DNA of 64,000 bases from Exophiala sp. HKRS030 (GCA_023897205.1 JAHWDD010000014.1:310001-374000), one strand, 5' to 3'. Shown: positions 21,607-32,903, counted from the stretch's first letter. Made by a program: numbers and translations. The notes: generated by a model not told the origin, from the sequence alone.

Positions 21607-22638
21607 ATGGGCGCTAAGAAAGACGTGTTCACTATCGGACCAGGCTTCATCGGCCACAATATTGTCGAGATTCTCGTCGACCAAGGATATAAAGTTACCG
21701 CATTGACTCGACGAGAGCAACACGCGGAAGCACTTAGACGATCAGGAGCGACACCAGTGACGGGCCAACTGGACAGCTTCGACCTCATCACAGAACAGTG
21801 CTCAAACAGTGACATCATCTTCCAGGTCGCCACCGGAGACAACCTGCCGCTCGAAAAGGCCATATTGGAAGGTATCAGCAGGCGTGCACGAGGGGGCAAA
21901 AGCACGATCTACGTTCACACGAGCGGAGCAAAAGTGTTTGACGACGGCGCAAAAGGCATGTTCGCGTCCGACAGGATCTACCACGACGACAAACGAGAGG
22001 AGATGGACAGCGTGGCAGACTCGGCTCCACATCGAGATGTCGACCTAGCATTGGTGCGTGCTCGAGAGGAAGAAGTTGCACTCAGAGACCACCTCAGGTT
22101 GGCCATCGTCTTACCACCAGAAGTTTACGGGTACGACGCCAAACACGACAGGTTGTCCATGATGATTCCAAACCTTACGCGTTTCGCCATCAAACATGGT
22201 TATGCGCCCGTAATAGGCAAAGGTCTATCTCTCGAAACTCAGGTACACGTCATGGACCTCGCGAGGGGCTATGTCGACGTGATGCATTACCTGGAACACG
22301 CCGCTGCCGACCCCGATCACCAGGACCAAGCCCTCGCGAATCCTTATTGGCTGTGCGAGAATGGCGAAGAGTTCACGTGGAAGGAAGCGGCAGAGACTAT
22401 CGGCCGGGCTCTCTATGAGGCGGGCAAAATCCAAGATCCTACGCCCAGGAATCCGCCAGAGCATTTGTACCCCGAGCTGTGTGGACACAAGACCGAGAGC
22501 TACATGGGTCTGAACTGTCGAGCCAAGGCTGTCCGTCTGAGAAAACTGGGTTGGGAGGCTCGTGAGAAGGGGATCTGGGAATCGTATCTACAAGATGAAT
22601 TGCCGGTGATTCTGCGGCGAATAGATGAAAAGCAATAA
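21607..22638 (+). CDS. NAD(P)-binding extended short-chain dehydrogenase/epimerase-like protein
   Basis: A single exon of 343 residues. The N-terminus carries a Rossmann nucleotide-binding loop (IGPGFIGHNIVEIL, G-x-G-x-x-G at 11-16), then a typical second strand TALTRREQ. The VHTSGAKVF and VYGYDAKHDR segments match the strand-5 Ser/Thr and the post-active-site region of extended SDRs. A canonical YxxxK is not obvious, so catalytic activity is uncertain and a regulatory or atypical SDR is possible. Similar fungal proteins (yeast YLL056C type) have no firm function. It is the first of five metabolic genes in alternating orientation and is convergent with the tannase-family gene (263 bp). Confidence 0.75.
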   Translation: MGAKKDVFTIGPGFIGHNIVEILVDQGYKVTALTRREQHAEALRRSGATPVTGQLDSFDLITEQCSNSDIIFQVATGDNLPLEKAILEGISRRARGGKSTIYVHTSGAKVFDDGAKGMFASDRIYHDDKREEMDSVADSAPHRDVDLALVRAREEEVALRDHLRLAIVLPPEVYGYDAKHDRLSMMIPNLTRFAIKHGYAPVIGKGLSLETQVHVMDLARGYVDVMHYLEHAAADPDHQDQALANPYWLCENGEEFTWKEAAETIGRALYEAGKIQDPTPRNPPEHLYPELCGHKTESYMGLNCRAKAVRLRKLGWEAREKGIWESYLQDELPVILRRIDEKQ

Positions 22639-22901
22639 GGCGACCAATCGATCACTTTGTACTGCGATTGAGGAGCTGCAATTCAATATCAGCTTTGACA
22701 ATTTGTCATTGGGGATCCCTTTTCATCCATCCGACTCTTCATACGATTCCTGGGATGTTATGTTCAGTGGAGGTCCATTCATTCTTGGGCCCGAATGGCT
22801 GAAATTCTCCTATCCGCCCCATTCAAGGATTCACATTGTGACAGACTCCGAAACATTACACTCATGTCAACTTTGAATTATTGAGGCAAAGAGGTAGGGA
22901 G

Positions 22902-24443
22902 CTAGGCACATTTCCAATTATCAGCCAAAGTAACATCTCCCTTGCCTTTGTACTTTGCCATGAGGGGATAAGCACAGATTGGCCTGTGATAGATGGTCCC
23001 ATTCTCTGTCGGCAGACTGGCTCCTTGCAGGATCTCCGGCGCTTTCCCTTCCTCTACCCAGGCAATAAGAGTTTCGAACACATGTCCTGGGTACAACCCA
23101 TTGCCACCTCCACAGTGAGAAATACCTGGTGCCTGGAACAATCGGTAATATTCATTGATACCAGGATCCAGCTGCGCCACATTGTTGTAATAAATACTCG
23201 AAATGTTTGTTGGGACAGCAGGGTCGGCGAGGCCATGCCACGTTATCATCTTGCCACCAGCTGCCCGAAAGCCACTGAGGTCAGGGTTATTGCTTGCAAT
23301 CATATCTGAATAGGTGTTCGCAGAAATGTTCCAGAGACGATAAAAGTCAGTCAATGTCAGAGTCGTCCAGTCGAAATCCGGCCTTTTGAACATCCAATAC
23401 CTGATAAACTCCTCGGAGTAGGGAAACGGTACCATCTTGCACTTCCCGCCCTGATTGTCGCAAGTACTGTTCAGTGCAACATTCAACAAGGCTCCATAAT
23501 TCAAGCCTGGCATGAGCAATGATCCATTCGCAGTGCGTACAGCATCCCAAGCCATGGCCGCTCCCTGTGCGGCAGCATGGGAAATCGTGGCAGTCATCCC
23601 AGGACATGTCACATTCTGGCCGACCAATGCGAAGGGATCGAATCTGCACTGTTCCGGGTTTGAAATAATGTCGTCGACGACACCATCATCCGCATCACAC
23701 GCAGCAACCGCCGCTAGTGATAATGCGTAGATCTCACACGGTGCAGGAACGTGTCCTCCTTTCAGGACCTGTAGAGGAAAATACATTCCTCCAAGCAGTG
23801 CCGTGTTCCAGTCGATACCCGGTGCTGCAGCCAAGATCCCATCGTATGCATCGGGATATCGCTGCGCAATGACCAGACCCTGCCTGCCACCGTTTGAGCA
23901 ACCGTTCCAGTAAGAGCGAATCGGCCCTTGGCCGTAAAAGTTCTGGATGATTGACTTGCCAATGACTGCGGCGTCATTCAGAGACACCGATGCGTAGTTT
24001 TGCAACGCATAAAGGTCGACATTACCAGGGCTCAGGAGAGCCCATGTGCTTGCATCCTCGATCTTATGGCCCGCATCGGTCGAAACCACCGCAAAACCAT
24101 CACTCAGCGCACCTGCCATAGAAGGGACATTCAATCCTGCGAGAAAACCGCCACCTCCTGCTCCTTGAAGCCGCTGGTTCCAGCCGTTCAAGGGCAACCA
24201 CACTTGTACATTGATGGAATCATGCTGGCCTGGGTGCGTATATATGAGGCTGACGTTGCAAAAGCTGAGATTCGTCACATTACGTGCATCGTGGCTGGGG
24301 TACCCTCCCTGCTCAATGGACAGGGAGTAGTTTGTGACAGCCTCAGCAGTCAAAGAAAGTGTCTTAGATCCAAACAGATCCGGATACAGAAAAGATCGGG
24401 AAATGCAAGCCGCGTGAGTGATGTTTGTGGCTGAAAGCTTCAT
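22902..24443 (-). CDS. Tannase/feruloyl esterase family hydrolase
   Basis: A single exon of 513 residues. It is predicted to cleave ester bonds of phenolic acids (tannins, feruloyl or chlorogenate esters). The CS-D-HC arrangement of this family is complete: nucleophile S183 in GCSNGG with C182 before it, D407 in HGLADPAVP, and H443 followed by C444 in ISHCGGG. The two cysteines normally form a disulfide joining the catalytic residues. An Asp-rich calcium-site-like loop is at 250-258 (DADDGVVDD). Many N-glycosylation sequons (for example NVT, NIS, NGS) suggest secretion. However, the N-terminus (MKLSATNITHAAC) lacks a hydrophobic signal peptide, so the true start may lie upstream in an unrecognised exon, or the enzyme is intracellular. 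It shares a 642-bp promoter region with the zinc-cluster gene. Confidence 0.88.
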   Translation of the reverse strand: MKLSATNITHAACISRSFLYPDLFGSKTLSLTAEAVTNYSLSIEQGGYPSHDARNVTNLSFCNVSLIYTHPGQHDSINVQVWLPLNGWNQRLQGAGGGGFLAGLNVPSMAGALSDGFAVVSTDAGHKIEDASTWALLSPGNVDLYALQNYASVSLNDAAVIGKSIIQNFYGQGPIRSYWNGCSNGGRQGLVIAQRYPDAYDGILAAAPGIDWNTALLGGMYFPLQVLKGGHVPAPCEIYALSLAAVAACDADDGVVDDIISNPEQCRFDPFALVGQNVTCPGMTATISHAAAQGAAMAWDAVRTANGSLLMPGLNYGALLNVALNSTCDNQGGKCKMVPFPYSEEFIRYWMFKRPDFDWTTLTLTDFYRLWNISANTYSDMIASNNPDLSGFRAAGGKMITWHGLADPAVPTNISSIYYNNVAQLDPGINEYYRLFQAPGISHCGGGNGLYPGHVFETLIAWVEEGKAPEILQGASLPTENGTIYHRPICAYPLMAKYKGKGDVTLADNWKCA

Positions 24444-25085
24444 GTTGAGGTTTGCCCTTTCGAATTGATAGCTTCTGTTCAGCTGGTTTGAGTAGTGCGT
24501 GCATCAATCTGCTGAGCCAGGAACGTCAGAAGTTTTTAGCACCGTCTCTCCTTTCACACGAGGAAGTGAGGCATGGACTGAGGACAAAGAAGAAACGAAT
24601 GCTCTTTATCCATTTTCAAGATCATGTCTATCTCTAGGCCCAAGACATCTTTCTTACCAATTCTCGGAGCCATCTGATCGGCCGGAAGGCAGGAAATTCA
24701 GACGTGGACATATCTTTGGCTACGCGCGTGGCAATACTGGCTATACAAGCTGTTTATGATTGGGTTACCACCTAGTAAGCAGACGTGGCTGGGGACGGGG
24801 CTGGAAATTGAAAAACGATCTTGTCAACCGTACAGTTCTTAACACCATACTGTACACGACTGGACGCTTCCAAGGACCGAGTACATATCGGCACCCGGCT
24901 ATACAAACGTGCCGAGCTCCCACTCCGACTTAGTCTCCTCACCACTGAGCCTTGCGAGATCGCATTGTCTCCGCCTCCGCGAATTCCCCCACAAATCCAG
25001 TTTCAACATCGCATGGACTGTCGATATTGTCTTTGTCCAGCTGTTTTGAGCAGAGGCATACCATTAAAACCCGACATCAGATCTC
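24444..25085. promoter_or_regulatory. Bidirectional promoter region, tannase-family gene / Zn2Cys6 regulator
   Basis: 642 bp between divergent starts. There are short frames only and no recognised motif beyond scattered CGG/CCG triplets, which are typical zinc-cluster half-sites but too short to score by eye. Confidence 0.4.
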
Positions 25086-27607
25086 ATGGCCGGCACGATA
25101 AACAAGGTTGTTGAATCTCGCCACGATCTCCACAAACCTACAATACAGCGTAGAGCAGGCAAAGCATGCCAGGATTGTCGAGGACGAAAGGTCAAATGTG
25201 ATGTGACATTGAAGGGTGTGCCCTGTACGAACTGCCGTGACAGTCATGGACGATGCGTGCTTGTACGCTGTCGCCGAGGCAGGTAAGCAGGAATCGTCGC
25301 GGGAATTGGACGTTGTATCTAACTACCTGATACATAGGAAACCTCCAACATGGTATTCAAAGGCCACCACAAATGAGAGTAACAATCAACGCTCCCGTGG
25401 GCTACCCATGAGCCCGTCGCTTGGTTCACGCTACAGCAAGCCAAGACATGAATCGAGCTTGCCACAGCCTTGTAACAATACCTCCTATGGGACCCTGTCG
25501 TCGTCCAACGCTGCTGATGTTCTAAACTCGATGGTGGGTTTAGGAGACATTCCTCCTAAGCTCAAGCTCTTTCTATCAGTTAAAGCTCCAGTTGTTACTC
25601 CTCCCGCGGCTGAGGAATACTCTCCAGAGCTACCTGATTACTTTCTACCCTTCCCGGATCATCTGGAGGAGAGAGACCTAGAGTACCTGCGGAGCAAAGG
25701 TGCATTTGTCACACCTTCGCCGCACCTTGGAAACGAGATCATTCGATGCTATGTTGAGTACATGCACCCTTACATGCCTCTTCTTGATGCCGAGAGACTT
25801 CTCCAGATGTCCCGCTCGGCCAGCGCCATGACGCCAGTTCCAAAGTACAGCCTTCTTCTTTTTCAATGTGTCATGTTTGCTGCTGTAGCATTTGTGGATG
25901 AGGAGCTAGTGAAGCAGCATGGCTATGATAGTTTGAAATGTGCACGGAAAGACTTTTACTTGAGAACCAGAGTATGTATGCACGGCATCTGCCCTTCAAT
26001 ATTTCTCACAGCGATACCAGACTTTGTATGACATGGACTTCGAATCCGACAGACTCACACTCGTCCAGTCCTTGTTGCTTATGAGTCTCTGGTGTGATAA
26101 CCCCGATGCACACAAGCAATCCTGGCATTGGAGCGGCATCGCCATATCCCTCGCTCAAATGATTGGACTGAACCGAGATCCGGCTGCACTTCAAATTCCA
26201 CCTGAGCAGAAGACTCTTCGGAAACGTATCTGGTGGTGTTGCTTCATGCGAGACCGACTAATCTCACTAGGAATGAGCCGTCCTATGAGGATTAGGGATG
26301 GTGACTTTGATACTCCCTTTTTGAGGGTTGAAGACTTTGGTCCTAATGGCCATGCCATGTCTCCTGTCGTCTCGAGCGAATCCTGCCACAGGTCCACAGG
26401 ATCTTCATTGACAGAAATATTCATTGCCAATTTGAACCTCTGCGTGATAGTCGGGTCTGTTCTGTCTGCTCAGTATTCGACTCTCCGAGAGCCTTCGAAG
26501 GCATTCCTCAGAAGCGACGGACACACGAATACTGGTGGCTTTGCCATGTTACTGCCTATTCCCAAAAGCAAATCAGATGAATGTACCAATGAGCACTTGG
26601 TCAGTGCTGCCGATCTCCTCGACGCAAATCTCGCAGAGTGGCTGGGATCTTTGCCAACCTCGGCCCATCTTCTGCGACAATTGTCGACCTTCCCAAGGAG
26701 TAATTCGGCCGTTGAGGCAGACCACAGTCAGAACTTGAGAGCGGCAGCAGTGGATACACAGCCATCCAGCATAGTCGTGCAATGTGCTTTGGTGCACATG
26801 TCTTATAATACGGCCGTTTCAGCCCTGCACCGGCCTCGATGTCAACGGCCTTCATCTAACTTGAGAGTGATTGAGGCTGCCAACGCAATTTCTAGCATCT
26901 GTGCTCGGCTGAATGAACGCTGCCTTGCTCGCTACCTCCCAGTCAACGCCATTACCATGTTGGTGCCGAGTATTATCTCAAACGCACTCATACTCAAATC
27001 CGCAATGTCAAAGAACAGAACGCCTGAAGGAGCCAACCTCATTGATGGAGACGTGGAACATACCAAGAGAGCGCTCAACGAAGTGGTGATATCTCTATCG
27101 TCACTAAACCAGGCCTATGTGGGTGCAGATGTGGTAATATCATTTGTAGATGCTTTTCTCAGCTCTTTGAAACTGAAGGTGGTTCTATCGCCAAACGACA
27201 ATATCCTTCCACAAACAACGGGCCACCAGAGGTTGCAAGTCATATCAATGGATAATTCATCCGAAATGAGTCACACTGCCCAGGCTCTGCTTCCAGCAGC
27301 AACTTCACAATCAGCATCGCGCCCAACCAGCAAGCCTGAGCAGCCTGAGCGATCACCAGATACGGCTCTACGACGCGACTCTACGAATGCGGATATGAAC
27401 TCCTACCGGGGAATCAACATGTCTGAAGAATGGGCTACCTCAAGCACGGGTCTTCATGGGCTGTCCAGCGATTCAGGTCAAGATTCTTGGTTCGGTATGT
27501 CGGACCTCTCAGCATTTCATGGAGAAACGCCAGGTCATGACCTTATTGCCGACGGCATGAGTGGTGTCTTCGATTGGAGCAATTTCAATTTCGATTGGCC
27601 CATCTAA
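25086..27607 (+). CDS. Zn2Cys6 transcription factor with fungal_trans domain
   Basis: Three exons, 25086-25282, 25338-25971 and 26012-27607, give 808 residues. Introns are 55 and 40 bp, frame-preserving. The zinc cluster is at 28-57, spacing Cx2Cx6Cx8Cx2Cx6C (C28, C31, C38, C47, C50, C57). The sequence GVPCTNC is like that of the cutinase-regulator (CTF1beta-type) branch. A fungal-specific middle homology region follows, with SLLLMSLW and SGIAISLAQMIGLNRDP, about residues 200-560. The C-terminus is Asp/Trp/Phe-rich (GVFDWSNFNFDWPI), which resembles an acidic activation domain. It lies between the tannase-family gene (divergent) and the CoA-ligase-like gene (convergent, 65 bp between stops), so it is a candidate local regulator. 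Confidence 0.87.
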
Positions 27608-27672
27608 CATCGCGTTGAATGGTCATCCGGTTATCTTGTCTTGTCAACTCAGAGCATTCAGTGTAATGACTC

Positions 27673-29671
27673 TTAAAGCTTCTCCTTGATACGTGTGTCC
27701 TTGATTTTCCTCTCAGCCTCTTCTTTCAAGACTCTCTTCAGCAATTTCCCACTCGCATTTCTCGGTAGAATATCGACAAATACCACACCTCCTGTCAATT
27801 CCTTGTACTTTGCAAGACGCTGGCTGCACCAAGTTTTCATCTCTGTCCCGGTCACCGCACTGGCATTGGTCGCAGGACGAAGTACGATGTAAGCACGCGG
27901 ATGCTCACCATCGGGCGAGTCTTCCAACTTCACACCAATTACAGCCACGTCGACAACAGCCGGATGTTGCAAGATCACCGCCTCAAGCTCGGCCGGTGAC
28001 ACTTGAAAGCCGCGAACCTTGATCAGCTCTTTCTTCCGGTCTACCATGTACCATTTTGCATCCGCGAGAGAGCCGCCGTCATTGGTAACGCAGGTGACGA
28101 TATCACCGGTACGAAAATAGCCTTCCGAATCAAACGATGCACTATTTGCAGCGGGATTCTCGTAGTATCCTGAGATGATTGTTGGGCCACGGATCAGGAG
28201 CTCTCCCCTTGCACCAGGAGCAGTGACGTCGTTGTCGCGTTCGTCTACTATTCTATGTTGAAAGTTAGCAATTCTGGCTCATTGAGACGCAGGTAAGGAG
28301 AAAGCCAGTCAAGAGGACATAAAGAAAATCAAGGCAACACACTTGACATCCAGATTCGATATAAAACGCCCTATGCTACCTGTTTCGTCGTTCTCGGGGT
28401 ACCAGAACCGCGACGCCACGCATGTCGTCTCAGTCATCCCCCAAACTTGGTTGAAGCTCGCATCTGGGGCTAAGAGCTCTTCGAAGCGCCGCTGATGGAC
28501 CTTGTTTAGTGACGCCGCACCGCACTGTGTATTCTTCACGGATCTCAAGTTGTCACTCTTGGCTGCTGGCGACGCCAGAATCATCAACACGATCGGCGGG
28601 ACCACCGGGAGCTCTGTGATTTGAAATGTCTGGATCGCGGCGCAAAATGGCTCAAGTTCGAAACGACGCAACACATATGTTTTGTCCCCTGACTTCAGTG
28701 GTGTCGTATGACCTACGGGGACAACGGCGGCGTGGAACATGGGAAGGTATATGAGGCGGGAAATCTGTCATCGAGAGTCAGTATTTCTTCTGCTGCACAG
28801 TACCTCAACATGCCTGCACAGAGTGCATTCTTTCCAGAGGTAAAATACCATACCATGTATGGCGGCTTTTCAGGCTCGATGGCCAAGGTATGTTGAGCCA
28901 CCAGGTTGTGGTGAGAGTATACTGCCGCCTTGGGAAGTCCTGTGGTTCCCGAGCTGAAGATGAACGCCGCCGGGGTGCTAGTCGACATGGTCTTGTCGTT
29001 GAACCTGACCCAATCTCTTTCGCCATATTCAGTGAGATGCAACCAAGATTCGAACCCAGTCGGGACTTTTTGTCCTCCGCGGACGTTGAAGATCCATATT
29101 CTTGACTGTGGAATATGACAATCTCTCGCCGCCTGCTGGATGTTTGGAAGCAGCTCTGGCTCCGTCACAATGAATCGGACGTGTGCTGTCTCGATGTGAT
29201 GTGTCAATTCGAACGGCGTGTATGAAGGATTCGTGCCGGTGAAGATTCCTCCTGCTGCGACTATGCCTAGAAAGAGGAGCGAGTAATAGATCTTAGAGCA
29301 TGTTTGTCAGACCAGGGCAGCAAGTCAGTAGTTCTGTCAAGTGCTTACGTCGTTGAACGAAGAAACGCAGACGCAATCTCCGTTTTTCAAGCCAGCAGCT
29401 TTTAATCCGGCAACCAACTTTCGAACGAACACCTTTGCCTGGCTGAATGATATGGAACGTGATGGGTCAGCAGCGTCAATGTAGACCTAAGGAATACACT
29501 GTCAGTGTCCATTGCTTCAAGAGAAGATGGTCGATACTCTTATATCGGTCAATAGACCAAGATGGTGTATGAACTTACAGGTTTGTCCTTGTCGTATTGA
29601 GGATCGTCAAAGATCCATGACAAAAGATCCTTGTTGGAGATTGGGAGATGTTTCTTAGCAAGGAGAGGCAT
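27673..29671 (-). CDS. 4-coumarate-CoA ligase-like acyl-CoA synthetase (ANL family)
   Basis: Five minus-strand exons, 29579-29671, 29349-29486, 28854-29291, 28343-28764 and 27673-28252, give 556 residues. Introns are 57-92 bp. Family motifs are in order: P-loop-like FSSGTTGLPKAAVYSHHN, CGAASL, VWGMTETT, EGYFRTGDI, the hinge VDRKKELIKVRGFQVSP, and the catalytic Lys in NASGKLLKRVL. This enzyme type adenylates a carboxylic acid and forms a CoA thioester. Pairing with an esterase suggests a hydroxycinnamate or other aryl/acyl acid, but the substrate pocket cannot be read by eye. Many fungal 4CL-like enzymes end in a peroxisomal PTS1; this one ends in EKL, which does not fit the strict consensus. 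It is divergent from the MFS gene. Confidence 0.9.
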
Positions 29672-30386
29672 GGTTGGGGGTTTGATGCAAATGACTGAGA
29701 AAAAACCCAAGCGTAACAAGTGTAACAAGAAATGTTCTTTTGAAGGAAAAATGTCGAATATCTGTTCAGGGTGTCAACTATTCTCGTACAGAACGAACAA
29801 GCGAACTGTTCATGACCTTGACATCCGTCTCACGTTTTCCCGAGGTCAAGGAATTTATCTTCTGGGTTGACCAACTTTGGAGAGTACCTGGGAGGTCAGT
29901 TTGTCCTAGATCATGCAGCATGAGTAGGTATGGTTTGTATACCCGTTTGCCGGGTACTTGTTCAGTCCGAGGCGAATAGGTTCATGACGGCCAATTCCGG
30001 TCAGAAACAGGTTCTGGTAATGTTGGGCTTATAATTTGTACAGTATAGCCGAATGCAGAGCTATTACCTGTCAAATATACTGACAGACTGAGTAAGATCC
30101 GGGGTCAATGGCATTATACCACTTAGATGGAACCCTGCCAGGGTACTCGCCGAGAAAAAAGACTTGTGTATGGTATAACCGGTTTCGTTACTCCGAGGCA
30201 TACATGCAGGATTCTAGATTAGGTATCCTCTACACAAATGTCGGCCCACAAAAAGCACTCGTATCGATGATGGTGTGCGTGTGAGTGTCCGTGTGTGTGA
30301 AAGAGAGAGAGAGAGAGAGAGACGAATCCAAGGGTTGTCCCTGGAAATTTCGTTTATAAAATCAGGGGTATGCTCCATGCGAAATC
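29672..30386. promoter_or_regulatory. Bidirectional promoter region, CoA ligase-like / MFS genes
   Basis: 715 bp between divergent starts, with no coding signal. A TG-rich stretch near 30276-30298 runs directly into an AG microsatellite at 30303-30322, which lies within about 85 bp of the MFS start. Confidence 0.45.
30303..30322 (+). repeat. (AG)10 dinucleotide microsatellite
   Basis: Ten uninterrupted AG units lie in the probable 5' leader of the MFS transporter gene. Confidence 0.8.
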
Positions 30387-32533
30387 ATGGATGATTTTCA
30401 CTTTGATGGTCCCAAATTTCGGTTTGCAGAGAGACAAGAAACCGAAAAAAGAACCATGAGTAACGACGAATTCATACATCATCTTCCTGATCAGTCTGAA
30501 CGTGTACAAGGATACAATATGGGATCTCATCACAACGATGAGGATCATCATCACCACTCCGAGAATGGAAAAAACCGGGAAACAACCCCGATAGACAATA
30601 CCGACCCTGCAAAGGCCCAGTCTTCCCATATTGAGATCGAGGCAAAAGCGGGCAGTCAAAACAACAACGACAACGCCGAATGCGACAGTCGTGTTGAATG
30701 GACCACTCACCAAATCCTGGCAACGATATGTCTTTCCTTTCTTTATTGTGGTCTGTAGACCCCCCTCCGGTTTTCCAGTATCTCTGTCTTTTTTGCTGAC
30801 GCAGAATCAATTTTCTACACAACAAATAGGCTCTCAATTACCGTTGTACTTCGTCTCGGCGAGTCTTTCATGGATAGTCGAGCAGGTCGGCGACAAGGAT
30901 ATCGAGTCGTGGCTACCACAATCGTACGCTCTGGCTTTCGCCTCTTTGGCTCCCTTCAGCGGATACCTTCAGGACGTCTTCGGCCGACGGTACATCTCCC
31001 TCACTGGTGGAGTGGTGCTCTGCGTCGGCCTGATCCTCATCGGCACCACCCGGACAATGGCGCAGGGTATCGTCGGGTGCACCGTTTCAGGAGTCGGTGC
31101 CGCCATTGGCGAATTGACCGCTCTGGCCGGCACGTCTGAACTCGTACCCGTGCGGAAACGAGGCTGGTACCTCGGGCTGGTCACAGGGTGTATCCTCCCC
31201 TTTTCGCCGTACGCAATCTACACCACCGAGCTGAGCATGCATTCGACTTGGCGGTGGGGGATCTGGATATCTTTGTAAGGCCCCCCCCCCCCCCTCCCCC
31301 CCCCCTGGTGTTCCCTTTTTTGTCCATTGCTATTGAACAGACTACTTACATGAATGATACCACTGCCCGCAGAATCTGGAACGCGATGGCAACAGTTGGC
31401 ATTGCCGTCTTCTACTTCCCCCAATCTCAAGTCCGAAGTCAGAAGAAAACGATCCGTGAAATATTGCCCAAGGTAGATTTCATCGGGGCATTGCTTTCAA
31501 TTGGTGGGCTCACACTATTGTATGTTTTCCGTATGGCACATTTTTCTTCTGAGTATTAAAACCCTGACCATACAATAGCTTGATAGGCACGACTGCAGGT
31601 GGATACACGGCTCCCTGGACGAGTGCGAAAGTGCTCTGTCCGTTGGTTATCGGAATTTTCATGATGGTCGCCTTTGGAGCATGGGAGTGGAAAGGTGCCC
31701 GGTTTCCAATGGTGCCTGGCGAGTTGTTTGCCCGCCACCGCATTGTCGCCATGAGTTTCCTGGTTGCATTTGTGGCCGGCATGTACTTCTACGCAATCCT
31801 CAACTTCTTCCCGATCGTCTACCTGGACGTGTACAGACCCGATCCGATCCAATCTGGAGTCAAAGGAGTCATTGTTGCCATCGGGGTAACGGCCGGAGCA
31901 GTGATACCTAACATGTTGTTGTCCGTCTGGAGGGATCACAATCGATGGATCCTCTTTGCCGCGGCCATTCTCACAACCACCTTCGGTACGGCCCTTGTGA
32001 CCAGCACACCCGAGAACCCAGTCCAGACGGTCGCACTGGGCACCGTTGCTGGCTTTGGAATTGGTGGAGTGGTTGCAATGGCTGTGACGACAGCGGTGGT
32101 CGGCTCACCAGACGATCTCATTGCGACATGTGTCGCCCTCTCCCTGTCCATTCGAACGGTCGGCGGCTCTGTTGGCACCGCCATCTACTCCAACATCTTT
32201 GGCACCAAGTTGAAACTCAACCTACCAAAGTACGTGGCCACATACGCGGTCGAGGCGGGGCTTCCTCTTTCTTCCGTCAAGACGTTTGTCGAGCTTTTCT
32301 TGGTGGCGCCTCAGAACTTGACCTTACCTGCTGCTCCTACTGAAGTTCCCGGCCTGAATGCTGCGGTGATCCACGGGGCCACAATAGGCGCGCGTTGGGC
32401 ATACGCTGAAAGCCTGAAGTATGTCTGGTATGCGGCATTGCCGTTTGGGATCTTGTCATGTATAGCATGTCTGCTCATCGGGAATTCTTCGACGCTGATG
32501 ACAAACCGTGTCGCTGCAAACATCCGTCGTTGA
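30387..32533 (+). CDS. MFS transporter, Tri12/DHA-type
   Basis: Four exons, 30387-30750, 30830-31274, 31373-31519 and 31579-32533, give 636 residues. Introns are 79, 98 and 59 bp. The joins restore the continuous segments LSFLYCGSQLPLYFV and WISLIWNAMATVGIAVFYFP. The first about 105 residues are hydrophilic and His/Asn/Asp/Glu-rich, followed by about 14 predicted transmembrane helices. Family-like segments include GRRYISLTGG after TM3 and RKRGWYLGLVTG, similar to fungal Tri12-like siderophore or toxin/drug effluxers of the major facilitator superfamily. The cargo is unknown; the neighbours suggest a phenolic acid. Intron 2 contains a C-homopolymer tract (31281-31305). The donor of intron 1 (GTCTGT) is weak, so that boundary is the least certain. 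Confidence 0.88.
31281..31305 (+). repeat. Homopolymer C14-T-C10 inside an MFS intron
   Basis: Fourteen C, one T and ten C lie six bases after the donor of intron 2. This is an unusually long G/C homopolymer for a fungal intron, so an assembly length error is possible. Confidence 0.85.
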
Positions 32534-32903
32534 GGGGAAAATAAATTCGAAGCTAGGGGTCTAGCCGCCTTGGAAGTATCCAGGTTGTTGCTATTATTCT
32601 AGCGAGTCTCGTTACATTAGTAGTTCAGTCTCTTGATTGTTGGTAACCCTTGTCGATTGCTATCAATCGAGATCAAAAATCGTGGCACACATTGAGGAGG
32701 AAACATTAGTCAGCAGAGTAGCATCACGTGCTGGGAGTATCGTGCAGATCATTGCCTTCTATAAGCTAGAACTTCGGTAAAATGTAGAAAAAGTTGAGCC
32801 TGCACTCTGTGGTGGTAGAATTGTCGACAGCCCAGTTTCTACGTTGTATGGACCGAACAATCTTTTACCGTTTCAGGTGAGATTTGTAAACAACACTCTG
32901 AGT
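32534..32903. other. Intergenic region between the MFS and YTM1 genes
   Basis: 370 bp holding the MFS 3' end and the YTM1 promoter/leader. A CACGTG E-box is visible near 32726. Nothing else is seen. Confidence 0.4.

Noticed and set aside
30631..31278. MFS gene starting at an internal ATG (30631)
   Set aside because: Starting there skips the first membrane helix; splicing from 30750 to 30830 restores a continuous family-like helix.
21607..32533. Classic secondary-metabolite cluster (PKS/NRPS)
   Set aside because: No PKS, NRPS, terpene cyclase or carrier-protein motif is visible; the ligase lacks a thiolation domain.
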